Source: Budorcas taxicolor
Lineage: Eukaryota > Chordata > Mammalia > Artiodactyla > Bovidae
Assembly: GCF_023091745.1 (NCBI RefSeq)
Contig: NC_068913.1
Span: 32,308,501 to 32,372,500 of the forward strand
Direction: 5' to 3'
Length of the DNA stretch: 64,000 nt
Positions 33,248 to 43,665 of the stretch are shown piece after piece. A program made the position numbers and the translations under genes. Under the pieces are notes generated by a model. That model saw nothing but the letters and a program-made list of their open reading frames with translations, did no database searches and was not told where the DNA came from. Within the stretch, counting starts at the first letter, position 1, and every line of letters starts with the position of its first letter.

Positions 33248-33490
33248 TTAAAAAAATTTCTATTTATTTGCTTGGCTGCACCAGGTCTTAGTTGCAGCAT
33301 GTAGGATCTTCCTTGTAGCATGTGGGCTTGAGTTGTGTTGTTCAGGCACCAGAGCATGCAGACTCAGTAGTTAGCGTTCAGGCTCAGTAGCTGCTGTGTG
33401 ATACCTGGGATCTTAGTTCTCTGACCACGGATGGAGCCTGTGTCCCCTGCACTGGAAAGCGAATCCTTAACCACTGGACCAAGTGGAAGT
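33248..33490 (-). mobile_element. CHR-type tRNA-derived SINE, antisense, adjoining E9 donor
   Basis: tttgcttggctgcaccaggt, tgggatcttagttctctgac and ccttaaccactggaccaag are the reversed CHR landmarks. The element starts about 13 bases after the E9 donor. Confidence 0.82.
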
Positions 33491-33566
33491 TACCAAGCCC
33501 CCTAACCATACTTGCTTTTAAGGCTGCAAAGCTTATAGCAGCTCCTTTCATCAAGTTTGTTTCTTC

Positions 33567-34986
33567 TGTTCAGTCACTCAGTCATTTCCGACTCTTTGCA
33601 ACCCCATGGACTGCAGCACACCAGTCTTCCTCTGTCCTTCACTGTCTCCCAGAGTTTGCTCAGAATCATGTGCATTGAGTCAGTGATGCTGTCTAACCAT
33701 CTCATTCTCTGTAGCCCCCTTCTCCTCCTGCCCTCAATCTTTCCCAGCTTCAGGGTCTTTTCCAATGAGTCAGCTCTTTGCATCAGGTGGCCATAGTATT
33801 GGAGCTTCAGCATCAGTCCCTCCATTGAATATTCAGGGTTGATTTCCTTTAGGATACACTGGTTTGATCTCCTAGCAGTCCAAGGGACTCTCAAGAGTCA
33901 TCTCCAGCACCACAGTTTGAAAGCATCACTTCTTTGGTACTTAGCCTTCTTTATGATCCAACTCTCACATCCATACATGACTACTGGAAATGTAGCTTTG
34001 ACTGTATGGACTTTGTTGGCAAAGTGGTGTCTCTGCTTTTTAATACACTGTCTGGGTGTGTCTTAGCTTTCCTTCCAAGGAGCAAGTGTCTGTGAGTTTC
34101 AAGGCTATAGTCACTGTCTGAAGTGGTTTTGGAGCCCAAGAAAATAAAATCTATCACTTCTTCCATTTTTTTTGCCTTCCCTTTGCTGTGAAATGATGGA
34201 GCAGATGCCATGATCTTAGTTTTTTGAATGTTGAGTTTTAATCCAGCTTTTTCACTCTTTTCTTTCACCTTCATCAGGACGTTCTTTAGTTCCTTTTCAC
34301 TTTCTGCCATTAGAGTGGTACCATCTGCATGTCTGAGGTTGTTAATATTTCTCCTGGCAATCCTGATTCCAGCTTGTGTTTTACACAGCCTGGCATTTCT
34401 CATGATGTACTCTGCATATAAGTTAAATAAACAGGGTGACAATATACAGCCTTGTAGTTCTCCTTTTCCATTTTGAACCAGTTTGTTGTTCTATGTCTGG
34501 TTCTAATTGTTGCTTCTTGACCTGCTTGCAGATTTTTCAGGAGATAGGTAAGGTCTGGTATTCCCATCTCTTAAAGAATTTTCCACAATTTGTTGTGATC
34601 TACACAGTCAAAGGCTGTAGCATAGTCAGGGAAGCACAAGTAGTAGTTTTTCTGAAACTGCCTTGCTTTCTCCGTGATCTAACAAATGTTGGCAATTTAA
34701 TCTCTGGTTTGTGTACCTCTTCAAACCCCAGCTTGTACATCTTATACATTCACATACTACTGAAGCCTAGCTTGAAGGATTTTGAACATAACCTTGCTAG
34801 CATGTGAAAATGAGCACAATTGTTTAAATATTATTTGGCACTTCCCTTCTTTGGTATTGGACTGAAAACTGACCTTTTCCAGTCCTGGAGCCACTGTTGA
34901 GTTTTCCAAATTTGCTGGCATAGTGAGTGCAGCACTTTCACAGCATCATCCTTTAGGATTTGAAATAGTTCAGAAGGGCTCTTTTA
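33567..34986 (-). mobile_element. BovB LINE, 1.4 kb antisense copy with reverse-transcriptase remnant
   Basis: The longest BovB piece here. Its minus strand at 33981-34442 still has an open stretch with reverse-transcriptase phrases (SPCLFNLYAEYIMRNARL, KAGLKLNIQKTKIMAS, DFIFLGSKTT). The catalytic YADD position reads HADG, so the enzyme is inactive. The copy is 5'-truncated and broken by frameshifts on both sides of this stretch. Confidence 0.9.
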
Positions 34987-35734
34987 TTGAACCTGAAAGA
35001 GCTTTATGTATGGTTTTACTAAGCATTGAAAATGGAGGAATTTGTATTACTTGCCTGTCATTTCTTAGACCTTACTGTGCTCATTTCTGAGGGAAGAGAT
35101 AGGAATATGGGATCTTTTGGTAAAACAGAGAGGCTAGAAATGGGGTTGTTATCTTGGTCATAGTTATCACCGGTTTTGAATGCTGTCAGTAGCTACCACT
35201 GTTGGGTAGATGCTCTACGTGACATCCATCTTGTTTACGTCATCTCATATAACCCTCTCAACCACCCCCTGAGGGTGACACCGTTAGTTACTCTCCTTAC
35301 AAGTATTTGAGCTTTTAAAGCAGTGATAGGCGCTATTCCAGCATTATCAAGGTAAGAGAAGATACAAAATACAACAAGAACAGAAGACAGAGAAAGCAAA
35401 GCGAAAGAAAGAAGTCTTGTCTCTTAAGCCTTACACCCTTGTCAGGGAATAGAGAAAGAGAAAATCACAAATGTATAGTAGTACCTCAGTTGATCATAGG
35501 AGCAGTGGTGAAAAATAAAGCAGAGATGGCAAGAGAGAATCAACGGCAGGCAGGGTGGACATTGTATTTGAGGTGGTTAGAAGGACCTCTTTACTAAGGT
35601 AGCATTTCTGCTGAGAACTGAAAAGGAATGAGCTATGTGGAAAACAAAAGGAGGATGTTCTAGTATCAAAGTACAAAAGCCACAGAAGGAGTATTGGTCG
35701 CATGACAAAGCAATGATAAACCCAGTCAGTGTAT

Positions 35735-36217
35735 TAAAAAGCAAAGACATCACTTTGCCAACAAAGGTCTCATAGTCAAAGCTCTGGTTTTTCCAGTAGT
35801 TATATACCGATGTGAGAGTTGGACCATAAAAAAAGCTGAGTGCTAAAGAATTGGTACTTTTGAATTGTGGTGCTGGGGACAACTCTTGAGAGTCCCTTGA
35901 ACGGCAAGGAGGTCAAACAGTCAATCCTAAAGGAAATTAACCCCAGATATTTATTGGAAGGACCAATATTGAAGCTGAAGTTCCAATACTTTGGCTACTT
36001 GATGCAAAGAGCTGACTCATTGGAAAAGACCCTGATGCTGGGATAGATTGAAGGCAAAAAGAGAAGCGGATGGCAGAGGATGAGATGGTTGGATACCATC
36101 ACTGACTCAATGGACATGAGTTTGAAAACTCTGGGAGATAATGGAGGATACAGGGAAGCCTGCCATGTTGCAGTCCATGGGGTTGCAAAAAGTCATACAC
36201 GACTTAGGGACTGAACA
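35735..36217 (+). mobile_element. BovB LINE 3' end, sense
   Basis: Landmarks are aaagacatcactttgccaac, gatgtgagagttggaccata, ttgaattgtggtgctgggga, gactcattggaaaagaccct and gagatggttggataccatca. It lies about 750 bases from the antisense copy at 33567 and overlaps it in consensus position, giving a diverged inverted pair. Confidence 0.9.
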
Positions 36218-36320
36218 GTAATGGGCCGCATATCTAAGGATCAGTTAGAGAGCCAGCCTGCCTGAAGCGTAATTTCTAAGGGGAATAATTGCACATAATT
36301 AAGTTTGAAAGGGACTAAGG

Positions 36321-36471
36321 ACAAATCCCTGTTGGCTCAGGAAAGAATCTGCCTTCAGTGCAGGAGACGAATGACAACCTACTCCAGTATTCTTGCTGGG
36401 AAATTCTGTGGACAGAGGAACTTGCGGGCTACAGTCCTTGGGGTTGCAAAGAGTCAGACACAACTGAGTGC
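36321..36471 (+). mobile_element. Bov-tA SINE with internal deletion
   Basis: Head (aaatccctgttggctcagga) and body (ctactccagtattcttgctg) are present. About 40 bases are missing after gcaggagacga, where the tgggttgggaagatcccc segment should be. Confidence 0.82.
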
Positions 36472-37149
36472 CCGCTTTTAAGGGCAAATCACACAGGATC
36501 AGCAGGCCATTTTGAGATCTTTGGGTTTTGCTCTAAGGGGAAATAGCAGCCAGAGACTCTCTGCTCATAGGCTTTCCCTGTTGAGTGAAATGGGAGACAG
36601 AAGATGGTAGACAGAGAGGATGAGTCTATAATCCAGGTGATGATGGCTTAGGTCAGGGTGACAGTGGTAAAGAGTAGGCATGTGCTAGATGTATTTTGGA
36701 GGCAGAGCCAAGAATATTTTCTGTGACAAGTCAGGGGACAGAGAAGTCGAAGATGAAATTGAGGTTTTTGGTCTAGGCCACTGGGAAAATAGAGTTTCCC
36801 TTTACTGACATGAGGAGGGCTGTGGGAGAGCAAGATGTTGTAGAGAAAAGACAGGATTCGTCTTTGGGCATGTTAGAGATGTCCACCCAAGCGGAGATTT
36901 TTGCATAGACTGGCTTTGGAATTCTGTGAAGACAGTATCTGAAAAGCAGCAAATGCATTCACTATAAAGTAACATGTGGTACATTTGATATGCTGTACTG
37001 AGTGCCACAAAATAGCAGGGGCGTGGGAATGCATATGGGTTTCAGAGACTTTGTGTACTTCCAAGTTTGTCTGAAATATTTAAGGAAGTATTAGTTTTCT
37101 CTACTGGTAACACTTATTAAGGCATAAACTTTGCTTTCTTTGCTGACTG

Positions 37150-37332
37150 CCTGTGTTAGCACTCTTGGGCTGCTAGTAACAAAGTAACAAATGCTGTAAC
37201 AAAGTACCACAAATGGATGTCTTAGAACAACTGAATTGTATTCTCACACAGACTGGAGGCTGAAAGTGTGAAATCAAGGTGTAGGTAGGGCCATGCTCCC
37301 GCTGAAGGTTCTCCCTAAGGCCTGGGTAGCTG
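37150..37332 (-). mobile_element. LTR-like repeat fragment, antisense, cut by a SINE
   Basis: ctgtaacaaagtaccacaaa, attctcacacagactggagg and gtgaaatcaaggtgtaggta match the same old repeat group as 1240-1605. The copy stops where a Bov-tA begins at 37333. Confidence 0.5.
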
Positions 37333-37534
37333 GGGCTTCCCGGGTGGCTCGATGGTAAAGAATCTGCCTGCGTATGTAGGAGACGCAGATTTGATCCCTG
37401 GGTTGGGAAGATCCCCAGGAGAAAGAAATGGCAACCCACCCCAATATTCTCGCCTGGGAAATCTCATGGACAGAGGAGTCTGGCAGGCTACAGTCCATGG
37501 GGTCTCAGAAGAGTCAGATATGACTCACTGACTA
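37333..37534 (+). mobile_element. Bov-tA SINE
   Basis: Full length, from ggggcttcccgggtggctcg to gatatgactcactgactaaa. Confidence 0.9.
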
Positions 37535-38795
37535 AACAAACAAGGCTTGAAGGAATCAAAGGGATGTTATGATAAGTAAAGAAGAAAGTTTTTTCAGCAG
37601 TATCTTAACTTACTCATGCCATTGACTATTCCTGGTTTGCCAAGATACTGTGAATTATGCTGTGACTTTTAGGACATACTTAGGAGTGTTCATGCCTTAG
37701 AGTCTGTCTCATAGAGGACAGATGATGGGTTATAATTAGCTTCTTCAATTGTATTTTCTTAATAATAAAAAAGTGGACTCCCTAAACAGTAACCTGGGGG
37801 TTTAGACCAGCAAAATTTATGAATCCTGATCAAAATGCATTGAAATTGTTGCCAATATATGACTGGAAATAGTTACAAGCAAGGTTTTGCAGTGTTATTC
37901 TCACAGAATAAGGTTGGAGTTTTCTGCTAGGAAGTAGACTCTGCTTTTTGCCTTTAAGTAAAAAACTAAGAAGCTCTGAAGTCACCAAGAACTGTGGAGA
38001 GCTTCCAACTTGAGGGAATGCAACTTTAAAATAGAAAGGAAACGAGTACTTGTTTCTATAATCTGTGTTTTAAGTGATTGCCCCACCTCTTATTAGCACA
38101 TCATTTTGAGTTTGGTCCTCAGACTTCCAGTGAGGAGTGTGGTTCTGGGGAAAGACATAGAAAGCCAGCAGCAGGTGCGTAAGTTCTGCCTTTTCATGCC
38201 ATGCCCTTTGTGGCTGTCGATTCTCAGTACATGTCTGTAGTCAGCATCTAAGATGATGAGAAGGGCAGAACCGTGGACAGTTGGGTCTGGAAGGGACCCA
38301 AGTGGTGATTCAGTCACCCAGAGCTCTGCTTTCTATTTCTTTTCCTCCCTATACTGTAAATCGTTGAAACTATAACAATTTCTTGTAAGTGGCATTGTAG
38401 TGATATACACTGAGTCTCTTGATATGAGAAAGTGTGAACAGTGAGGAAATCATAGTTGCAAAGAACCCTGCTTTGAGAACTCAAGAGGACTGGCTTCTAG
38501 TTATTGTTCCTATTAATGGGATGCTGGGTGCATTTTAGGTCTTTGTTTTATATCTTCAAGATGCAGAGCCCGAACAAGATAGTCTTTGAGGATTTTTTCA
38601 CCCCTTTGACCTCTGTATTTCTCCTTTCTGGTTTCCGCAGTGGAGATAGGACTGCTGTGCGCAGTTGTCTGGGGTGTGTACTACCCAGCTCCAGAGGTGT
38701 GGGTCATATACGACACACAGATGTGAATGCTTCCACCTGGATGGTGGAAAAGACAGCATCCCTGAAAACAGCAGTTCTTAAAATTGTTAGAAGGC

Positions 38796-38814
38796 AAAAA
38801 AAAAAAAAAAAAAA
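38796..38814 (+). repeat. A19 homopolymer
   Basis: Nineteen A in a row; no retroelement body recognised directly upstream. Confidence 0.95.
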
Positions 38815-38994
38815 CCTTCAAAACCATGCTAATTCCTGCCCTGCTTTATCAGGATTGAGAGTCACCTCTGTAGTTGTGATTCGTGCCTGTAGCACACACC
38901 TTTGAATCCTGGATCATGCCTCCACAGTGGTGAATAATCAAAGAAAGCATAGTTACCTTATCATCCACTGTTTTGCTGTCATCTTTTCTCTGTG

Positions 38995-39187
38995 TCCCCC
39001 TTGGTAGCTCAGATGGTAAAGAACTCTGCCTGCAGTGCTGGAGACCTGGGTTTGATCCCTGGGTCAGGAAGATCCCCTGGAGAAGGAAATGACAACCCAC
39101 TCCAGTATTCTTGCCTGGAAAATTCCATGAACAGGCTACAGTCCACAGGGTCACAAAGAATCAGACACGATTAAGTGACTAACACAC
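38995..39187 (+). mobile_element. Bov-tA SINE
   Basis: Runs from cccccttggtagctcagatg to cacgattaagtgactaacac, with a short deletion in the region that normally reads gacagaggagcctgg. Confidence 0.88.
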
Positions 39188-40030
39188 TTTCTCTGTGTCA
39201 CAGTGGCTTCTGTCTTCGGCATCTACTCTCTGGCCTGTATAGACTTTAAACTTTCCCACTCAGAAGGTACCCCTGGAACCAGCCTTGTTGCTCACCTGAC
39301 CTTTTCAAATCTCTGTCCCTCGACCTGCCACACTGTGCCCAACCTCTAGCCGTCCTTAACCATGTCCATGTCTGGGCTGTTGTGCCCATTGACCCACCCA
39401 TGGGGAGATGCAGAGGTTGAGGAATTTGATGTTATTAAAGCACAAAGGGAGGTTGGACTTCCCCAGGTCAGTGTTTCCCAAGCTGAGTTAGTATTACTCC
39501 TCCAGCTGCTCATAGGTGGGTGGCCCAAAATAATTTCGTGTTTGGAAACAATCAGTTAAACCAGGTTAATGGACTTAAAGTACAGTGCAAGTCTCCAAGA
39601 ATGGCCTAGAGCACATCACTCTGTCCTGACTGAGTGATCTCTGGTTTCCCAGCGCAGTGTTCTCCGGACTCCTTGGCTGGGTGGGGGAACTTCATTTACA
39701 GCAGAGGGCCTGGAAGGTCAAGTCCCAGGCCCCGTCCATCTAGGATGCTTTGGGAAATAGTGTAGTTTTTGTGTGTATTTGTAGGTAGCCGTCTTCATAA
39801 TGATTTCTCCTTTAAAGAATGACTTTTGAATGTATTTTATGAATAAACTAAGTGTTACAAAATCCTGCTTAGGTCATTGCCATCTGGCTTAAGATTCTAC
39901 AGCCAAGCATTTGAATGTTTCTATGTTGTACCCCTAAATGCAGCCCCTTTAATGTACCATTTAAATGAACAGCTTTCATTTTTATACTCACTGTTGTCTC
40001 TACTGATCTATTAATACTTGCTGTTGGTAG

Positions 40031-40363
40031 GAAAATAGGAAGCTATTCAGAGCCAGTCCTTCTCTGGATGCCTGGAAGATTTATGTAGAATTTATTGATG
40101 ACATCGTGGTGGAAGGCTTTTTTCAAGCGATAATGCATGACTTAGACTTCTTCCTGAAGAACACAGAGAAACAATTGAAACCTGCACCATTTTTTCAAGT
40201 ACACATGATCTTAATGCCCCCAGAAATTCTGTTTACGCCTTCTTTAGAAAGAGAGGCTGGAGATGGCTTCTATGATCTGGTGGAAGAAATGCTATGCAGT
40301 AGTTTCAGAATGTCTGCCCAGATGAAGCGGGTGGCAGCACACCTGGAAACAGAAAGCTACCAG
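40031..40363 (+). CDS. DNAH11: DNAH11 exon E10 (probably human exon 15), tail domain
   Basis: Acceptor gttggtag ends at 40030 and donor CAG|gtatgc follows 40363. There are 111 whole codons in phase 0, from ENRKLFRASPSLDAWKIYV to AAHLETESYQ. The core VEFIDDIVVEGFFQAI is a well-conserved tail segment in outer-arm heavy chains. The acceptor is weak, because its pyrimidine tract is interrupted by purines (tgctgttggtag), but continuity with E9 (LVE then ENRK) supports it. Confidence 0.95.
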
Positions 40364-41206
40364 GTATGCTCTTTGTAAATAGGTATTGCATTTATTAATT
40401 ATACGTACGTGATAGATTAAGAGCTCATACATGCGTTTAGTAATGGTGATACTGAATACTGAATGCAGAAAATAGAATACAGAGAGATCAAGGAAACTTG
40501 AAACAAATTCTTTAAAAAGTTGATATATTTTTAAAAGTTCAACATATTTACATATATTTTATCCAATTTTGCACATGTGTTTAGAGTTACAAACAAATGC
40601 AAAGCTAATTCCAAAGCTTTTCTTCTGAATATACTTCAATTTTGAGTTCTAGTGTTCTCTAATCTGATGTTCACACTTTTGTGCTGTATTTATCCCAAGT
40701 GTGGTTAATTTTATTTGTAACTAACCTGAAAGCAAGAAGCTGTGAGCTAATCCTGAGGCAGCCAGGAAAATCAGGAATTTTAGAACAGCTTTTTAAAATG
40801 GGATAAAGCCACATGAGACAAAGCACTTCATTCTTGATATATAAATGCAAAAGAGAAAATATTAAGAAACAATATTTCAGATGAAAAGGCAGAAAAGGAT
40901 ATAGAGGGTTGCAACTTCCCTGAATTCAAAACAAATGTGCTTACTCAACTACCCAGACATTTGAATATGTAATGCCTGTACAAATACATGTATATTAATG
41001 ACAATTATTATTATAAAATTAGCTTTTTTAGTAATGATTCAAAATTAATTGGGATAATGAGCATAAAGAAAAGTTGGGAAAGGCAACACAATTTTTTATC
41101 TTACTAACTATTCTCTTTTGAAGACTGGCCTTGGAGAATGTTGGGTTGCACATAATTGAGAGAACACAGTTGAGTTTTGTAAATGCTTGGCTCTGCTGTT
41201 GTTTAG
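40364..41206 (+). other. Intron E10-E11 (843 bases)
   Basis: AT-rich intron with no repeat family recognised. Confidence 0.85.
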
Positions 41207-41461
41207 AGTGATGTGGACAACATGCTGGGCCTGGCAGAAGGCAGGCAGGAGATCATGAGGAGAGTAACCGAGGTTATCAGCAAAGTCTTGGACTTCAGAA
41301 ACACCCTGGACACGTATGCTTACCTCTGGGTGGAAGACCGAGCTGAGTCCATGAAGCACTTCCTTCTGTATGGCCCTACTGTGTCGGCCGAGGAGGTGGA
41401 GCCTCGCGTGAATGAAGAGGTCCCTGAACAGTCACCAACACTTGAGCAGTTCAAAGAACAG
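41207..41461 (+). CDS. DNAH11: DNAH11 exon E11 (probably human exon 16), tail domain; GC donor
   Basis: Acceptor gttgtttag ends at 41206. There are 85 whole codons in phase 0, from SDVDNMLGLAEGRQEI to TLEQFKEQ. The exon must end at 41461 because the next residues (IDIYEALYVQM) begin at 41545. The donor is therefore CAG|gcaagg, a GC splice site whose other positions fit the strong consensus. No in-frame GT donor gives the expected junction. Reading on through the intron reaches a stop at 41576-41578. Confidence 0.94.
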
Positions 41462-41544
41462 GCAAGGAAAACCTTCAGCAGTCAGTCTAGTTTCTGGGTT
41501 TTGACTGAGTTGTTGCACAGTGACTATTTTTTTTCTAATTATAG
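41462..41544 (+). other. Intron E11-E12: 83-base GC-AG intron
   Basis: Begins gcaagg and ends ctaattatag. Its length is not a multiple of three. It is one of the shortest introns in the gene segment and combines very small size with a non-GT donor. Confidence 0.92.
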
Positions 41545-41714
41545 ATTGACATTTATGAGGCTCTGTATGTTCAGATGAGCAAGTTTGACGACTTCAGGGT
41601 GTTTGATAGTTGGTTCAAGGTGGACATGAAGCCTTTTAAAGTGAGCTTGCTGAACATCATCAGGAAATGGAGCTGGATGTTTCAGGAGCATCTTTTGAGA
41701 TTCGTCATCGACAG
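41545..41714 (+). CDS. DNAH11: DNAH11 exon E12 (probably human exon 17), tail domain
   Basis: Acceptor ctaattatag ends at 41544 and donor CAG|gtagcg follows 41714. There are 56 codons plus two bases of a Ser codon (phase 2). The peptide starts IDIYEALYVQMSKFDDF and ends HLLRFVID. The run VFDSWFKVDMKPFKVSLLN is highly conserved in axonemal heavy chains. It follows E11 after an 83-base intron. The end corresponds to human c.3425 by my count, next to a human splice mutation I recall at c.3426-1. Confidence 0.95.
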
Positions 41715-41945
41715 GTAGCGCTTTGTGTTTTGATGTTTGGAATTATAACTTCTCATACCTGACTGCTTCTTAAAACTGATGTATTAATTTTAAGAGCATT
41801 AAAATTGCCAGTTTTATAATACAGTTAACAAACATTTACTTAGGTAAATACTGAAAATAAGAATCAGTCAAAAGCCTTATTCTTCTAAGTTTTCATGAGT
41901 TTAATTTGTGTTTGTATATGTGTACGTACATACCTGTCCTTATAG
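41715..41945 (+). other. Intron E12-E13 (231 bases)
   Basis: Short AT-rich intron; no repeat seen. By my count the acceptor equals human c.3426-1. Confidence 0.85.
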
Positions 41946-42168
41946 CCTGAATGAACTACAAGAATTTATAAAGGAGACAGATGCTGGACTTCAGAGAGAA
42001 TTAAGTGAAGGTGATCATGATGGTTTAGTTGACATTATGGGGCATCTTCTGGCTGTAAGAAGCCGACAGAGAGCTACTGATGAACTCTTTGAACCACTGA
42101 AAGAAACCATCACACTCTTGGAAATGTATGGCCAGAAGATGCCTGAGCAAGTCTATACCCAGCTAAAG
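41946..42168 (+). CDS. DNAH11: DNAH11 exon E13 (probably human exon 18), tail domain
   Basis: Acceptor cttatag ends at 41945. The first base completes Ser (AG|C), then 74 codons run from LNELQEFIKETDAGLQREL to MPEQVYTQLK. Donor AAG|gtgagt follows 42168 and is near consensus. The HLLAVRSRQRATDELFEPLK segment is characteristic of outer-arm heavy chains and leads toward DHC_N2. E12 plus E13 add up to a multiple of three. Confidence 0.95.
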
Positions 42169-42209
42169 GTGAGTGTAGGGGTAAAATACTCACCATCACC
42201 ATAAACTGA

Positions 42210-42440
42210 GCACCTCCTGTACCCACGTTCATTCTTCCTGTGTACTGTCTTATGACTCCTCGTAGCAACAGACACTGTAGATATTAATGTTTTCATTTTA
42301 CAGCTTTGGAATCTGAAGCTGAAAGGGACTAATTTTCTCAGGGCCACTCAAGTAATGAAGCTGGGATGTACAAATCTAGGGGTATTTCATGCCCAAATCC
42401 TTGCTCTGCGTGGCTCTGCTTCACCATCTTCGTGTTAGAG
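42210..42440 (-). repeat. MIR-like ancient SINE fragment
   Basis: gagcacctcctgtacccacg, the ttcattttacagctttgg block, ggccactcaagtaatgaagc and ctgggatgtacaaatctagg follow MIR order. Confidence 0.6.
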
Positions 42441-43079
42441 GTATTCAGGTAATAGAGAGTCTCTCAAGGACTTTGGGGTTTCTCTTAAATCTTCACTTTC
42501 CCATGTGAAATGAACTCCAGCTCTCTTTTTCATCTAAAATTGCCTGTCAGTTGAGAACTGTCCTAGTCTTTGGAAACAAATCGTGGACATGTTAATATAG
42601 AATAAATAAAGCCCAATTTGGATGGAGAAATCACTGTCTCCTAAACAGGGTTTCTGTGTCACCCTGCTCTATGTTCTGGATTGACTTGGCTGCTGTGTGC
42701 CAAATGATGTGCAAAGTCTTTGTGGTTATCACTGAATTCATGAATAAAAATCTCACCATTGAGATGCTATTCCCATGTTCATGTTGAAATTCTATAGAGA
42801 GTTTACATATTTACATCATCTACCAGCTTCCAGGGTGGGTTTAGGTTTGACTTTGCAATTTGATCAGTTTCTGCATTAAGTAAAAAAAAAAAAACCACAG
42901 AACTTTTTATTGAATTCTGTCTAGTTCAGTGATTAGAGCATGGAACTCAAACTAGGATTTCTTTTTTGCAAATCCATCTCATATGTTTGTCTCAGAGCAT
43001 GCTTCCTCTTCAGTGAAATATCCCTCAAGATCCCTCACTTTCAACATTTGTCTATACTGTCTCCAGTTCCCCATGTTTT

Positions 43080-43665
43080 TTTTTAAAATTGAGGTGAAAT
43101 TCACAGTTTATATAACGTAAAAGTAACCCCTTCAAAATGTGTGGCATTAGTGCATTCACAAGGTTGTGTAACCCCTGCCTCTGCCTATTATAGTTTCAGA
43201 ACATTTTCATCACCTTCAAAGAAACTCCATGTCCATTAGTGGTCATTCCCCACTCCTCCCCTACTACCTGCCATCCGTCCGGGGCTACTGCCAGTCTTTT
43301 CCTGTCCTTATGGATTTACTTACTGTAGAAACTTCATATAAGTGGTTTTATACAATATGTGGCCTTTTGTGTCTGGCTTTTCTCACGTGGCAGGATGTTT
43401 TTGAGATTCATGAACATTGTAGCATATATCACTACTTCATTCCTGTTTATGGCTGAATGATGCTCAGGTGTGCGTGCGTGTGTGCGTGTGTCTTGAATAA
43501 TGTTGCTGTGGCCATTAGTGCAAAAGTATTTGAGTACCTGTTTTCATTCCTTTTTTGAAAAAAATTTAAGAGTAGAATTACTGGGTCATGTGGTTTCTAA
43601 GTTTAACTTTTTGAGGAACTGCCAAAATGTTTTTCACTTCTGCTGCTCCATTTCATAGTCCACAT
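43080..43665 (-). mobile_element. Old L1 (L1M-type) 3' fragment, antisense
   Basis: ttgaggtgaaattcacagtt, agttgtg-like and agaacattttcatcaccttc, gaaactccatgtccattagt and tctaagtttaactttttgag match the reversed 3' part of old mammalian L1. Confidence 0.7.

Larger units (their letters stand above)
33236..40030 (+). other. Intron E9-E10 (6.8 kb)
   Basis: It contains a CHR-type SINE immediately after the donor, the longest BovB copy (33567-34986), a second BovB copy in the opposite direction (35735-36217), Bov-tA copies at 36321, 37333 and 38995, an LTR-like piece at 37150-37332 and a 19-A run at 38796-38814. A MIR-like patch lies at 35160-35330 and an unresolved old repeat at 36600-36870. Stretches 37540-38790 and 39190-40030 hold nothing recognised. 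Confidence 0.8.

Noticed and set aside
32580..33357. Long minus-strand open frames opposite E8-E9 (159 and 172 codons)
   Set aside because: They are shadows of the DNAH11 exons on the other strand; the plus-strand peptide is clearly the real one.
33981..34442. Possible independent reverse-transcriptase gene
   Set aside because: It is a truncated BovB remnant with a mutated catalytic motif and frameshifts at both sides, not a functional gene.
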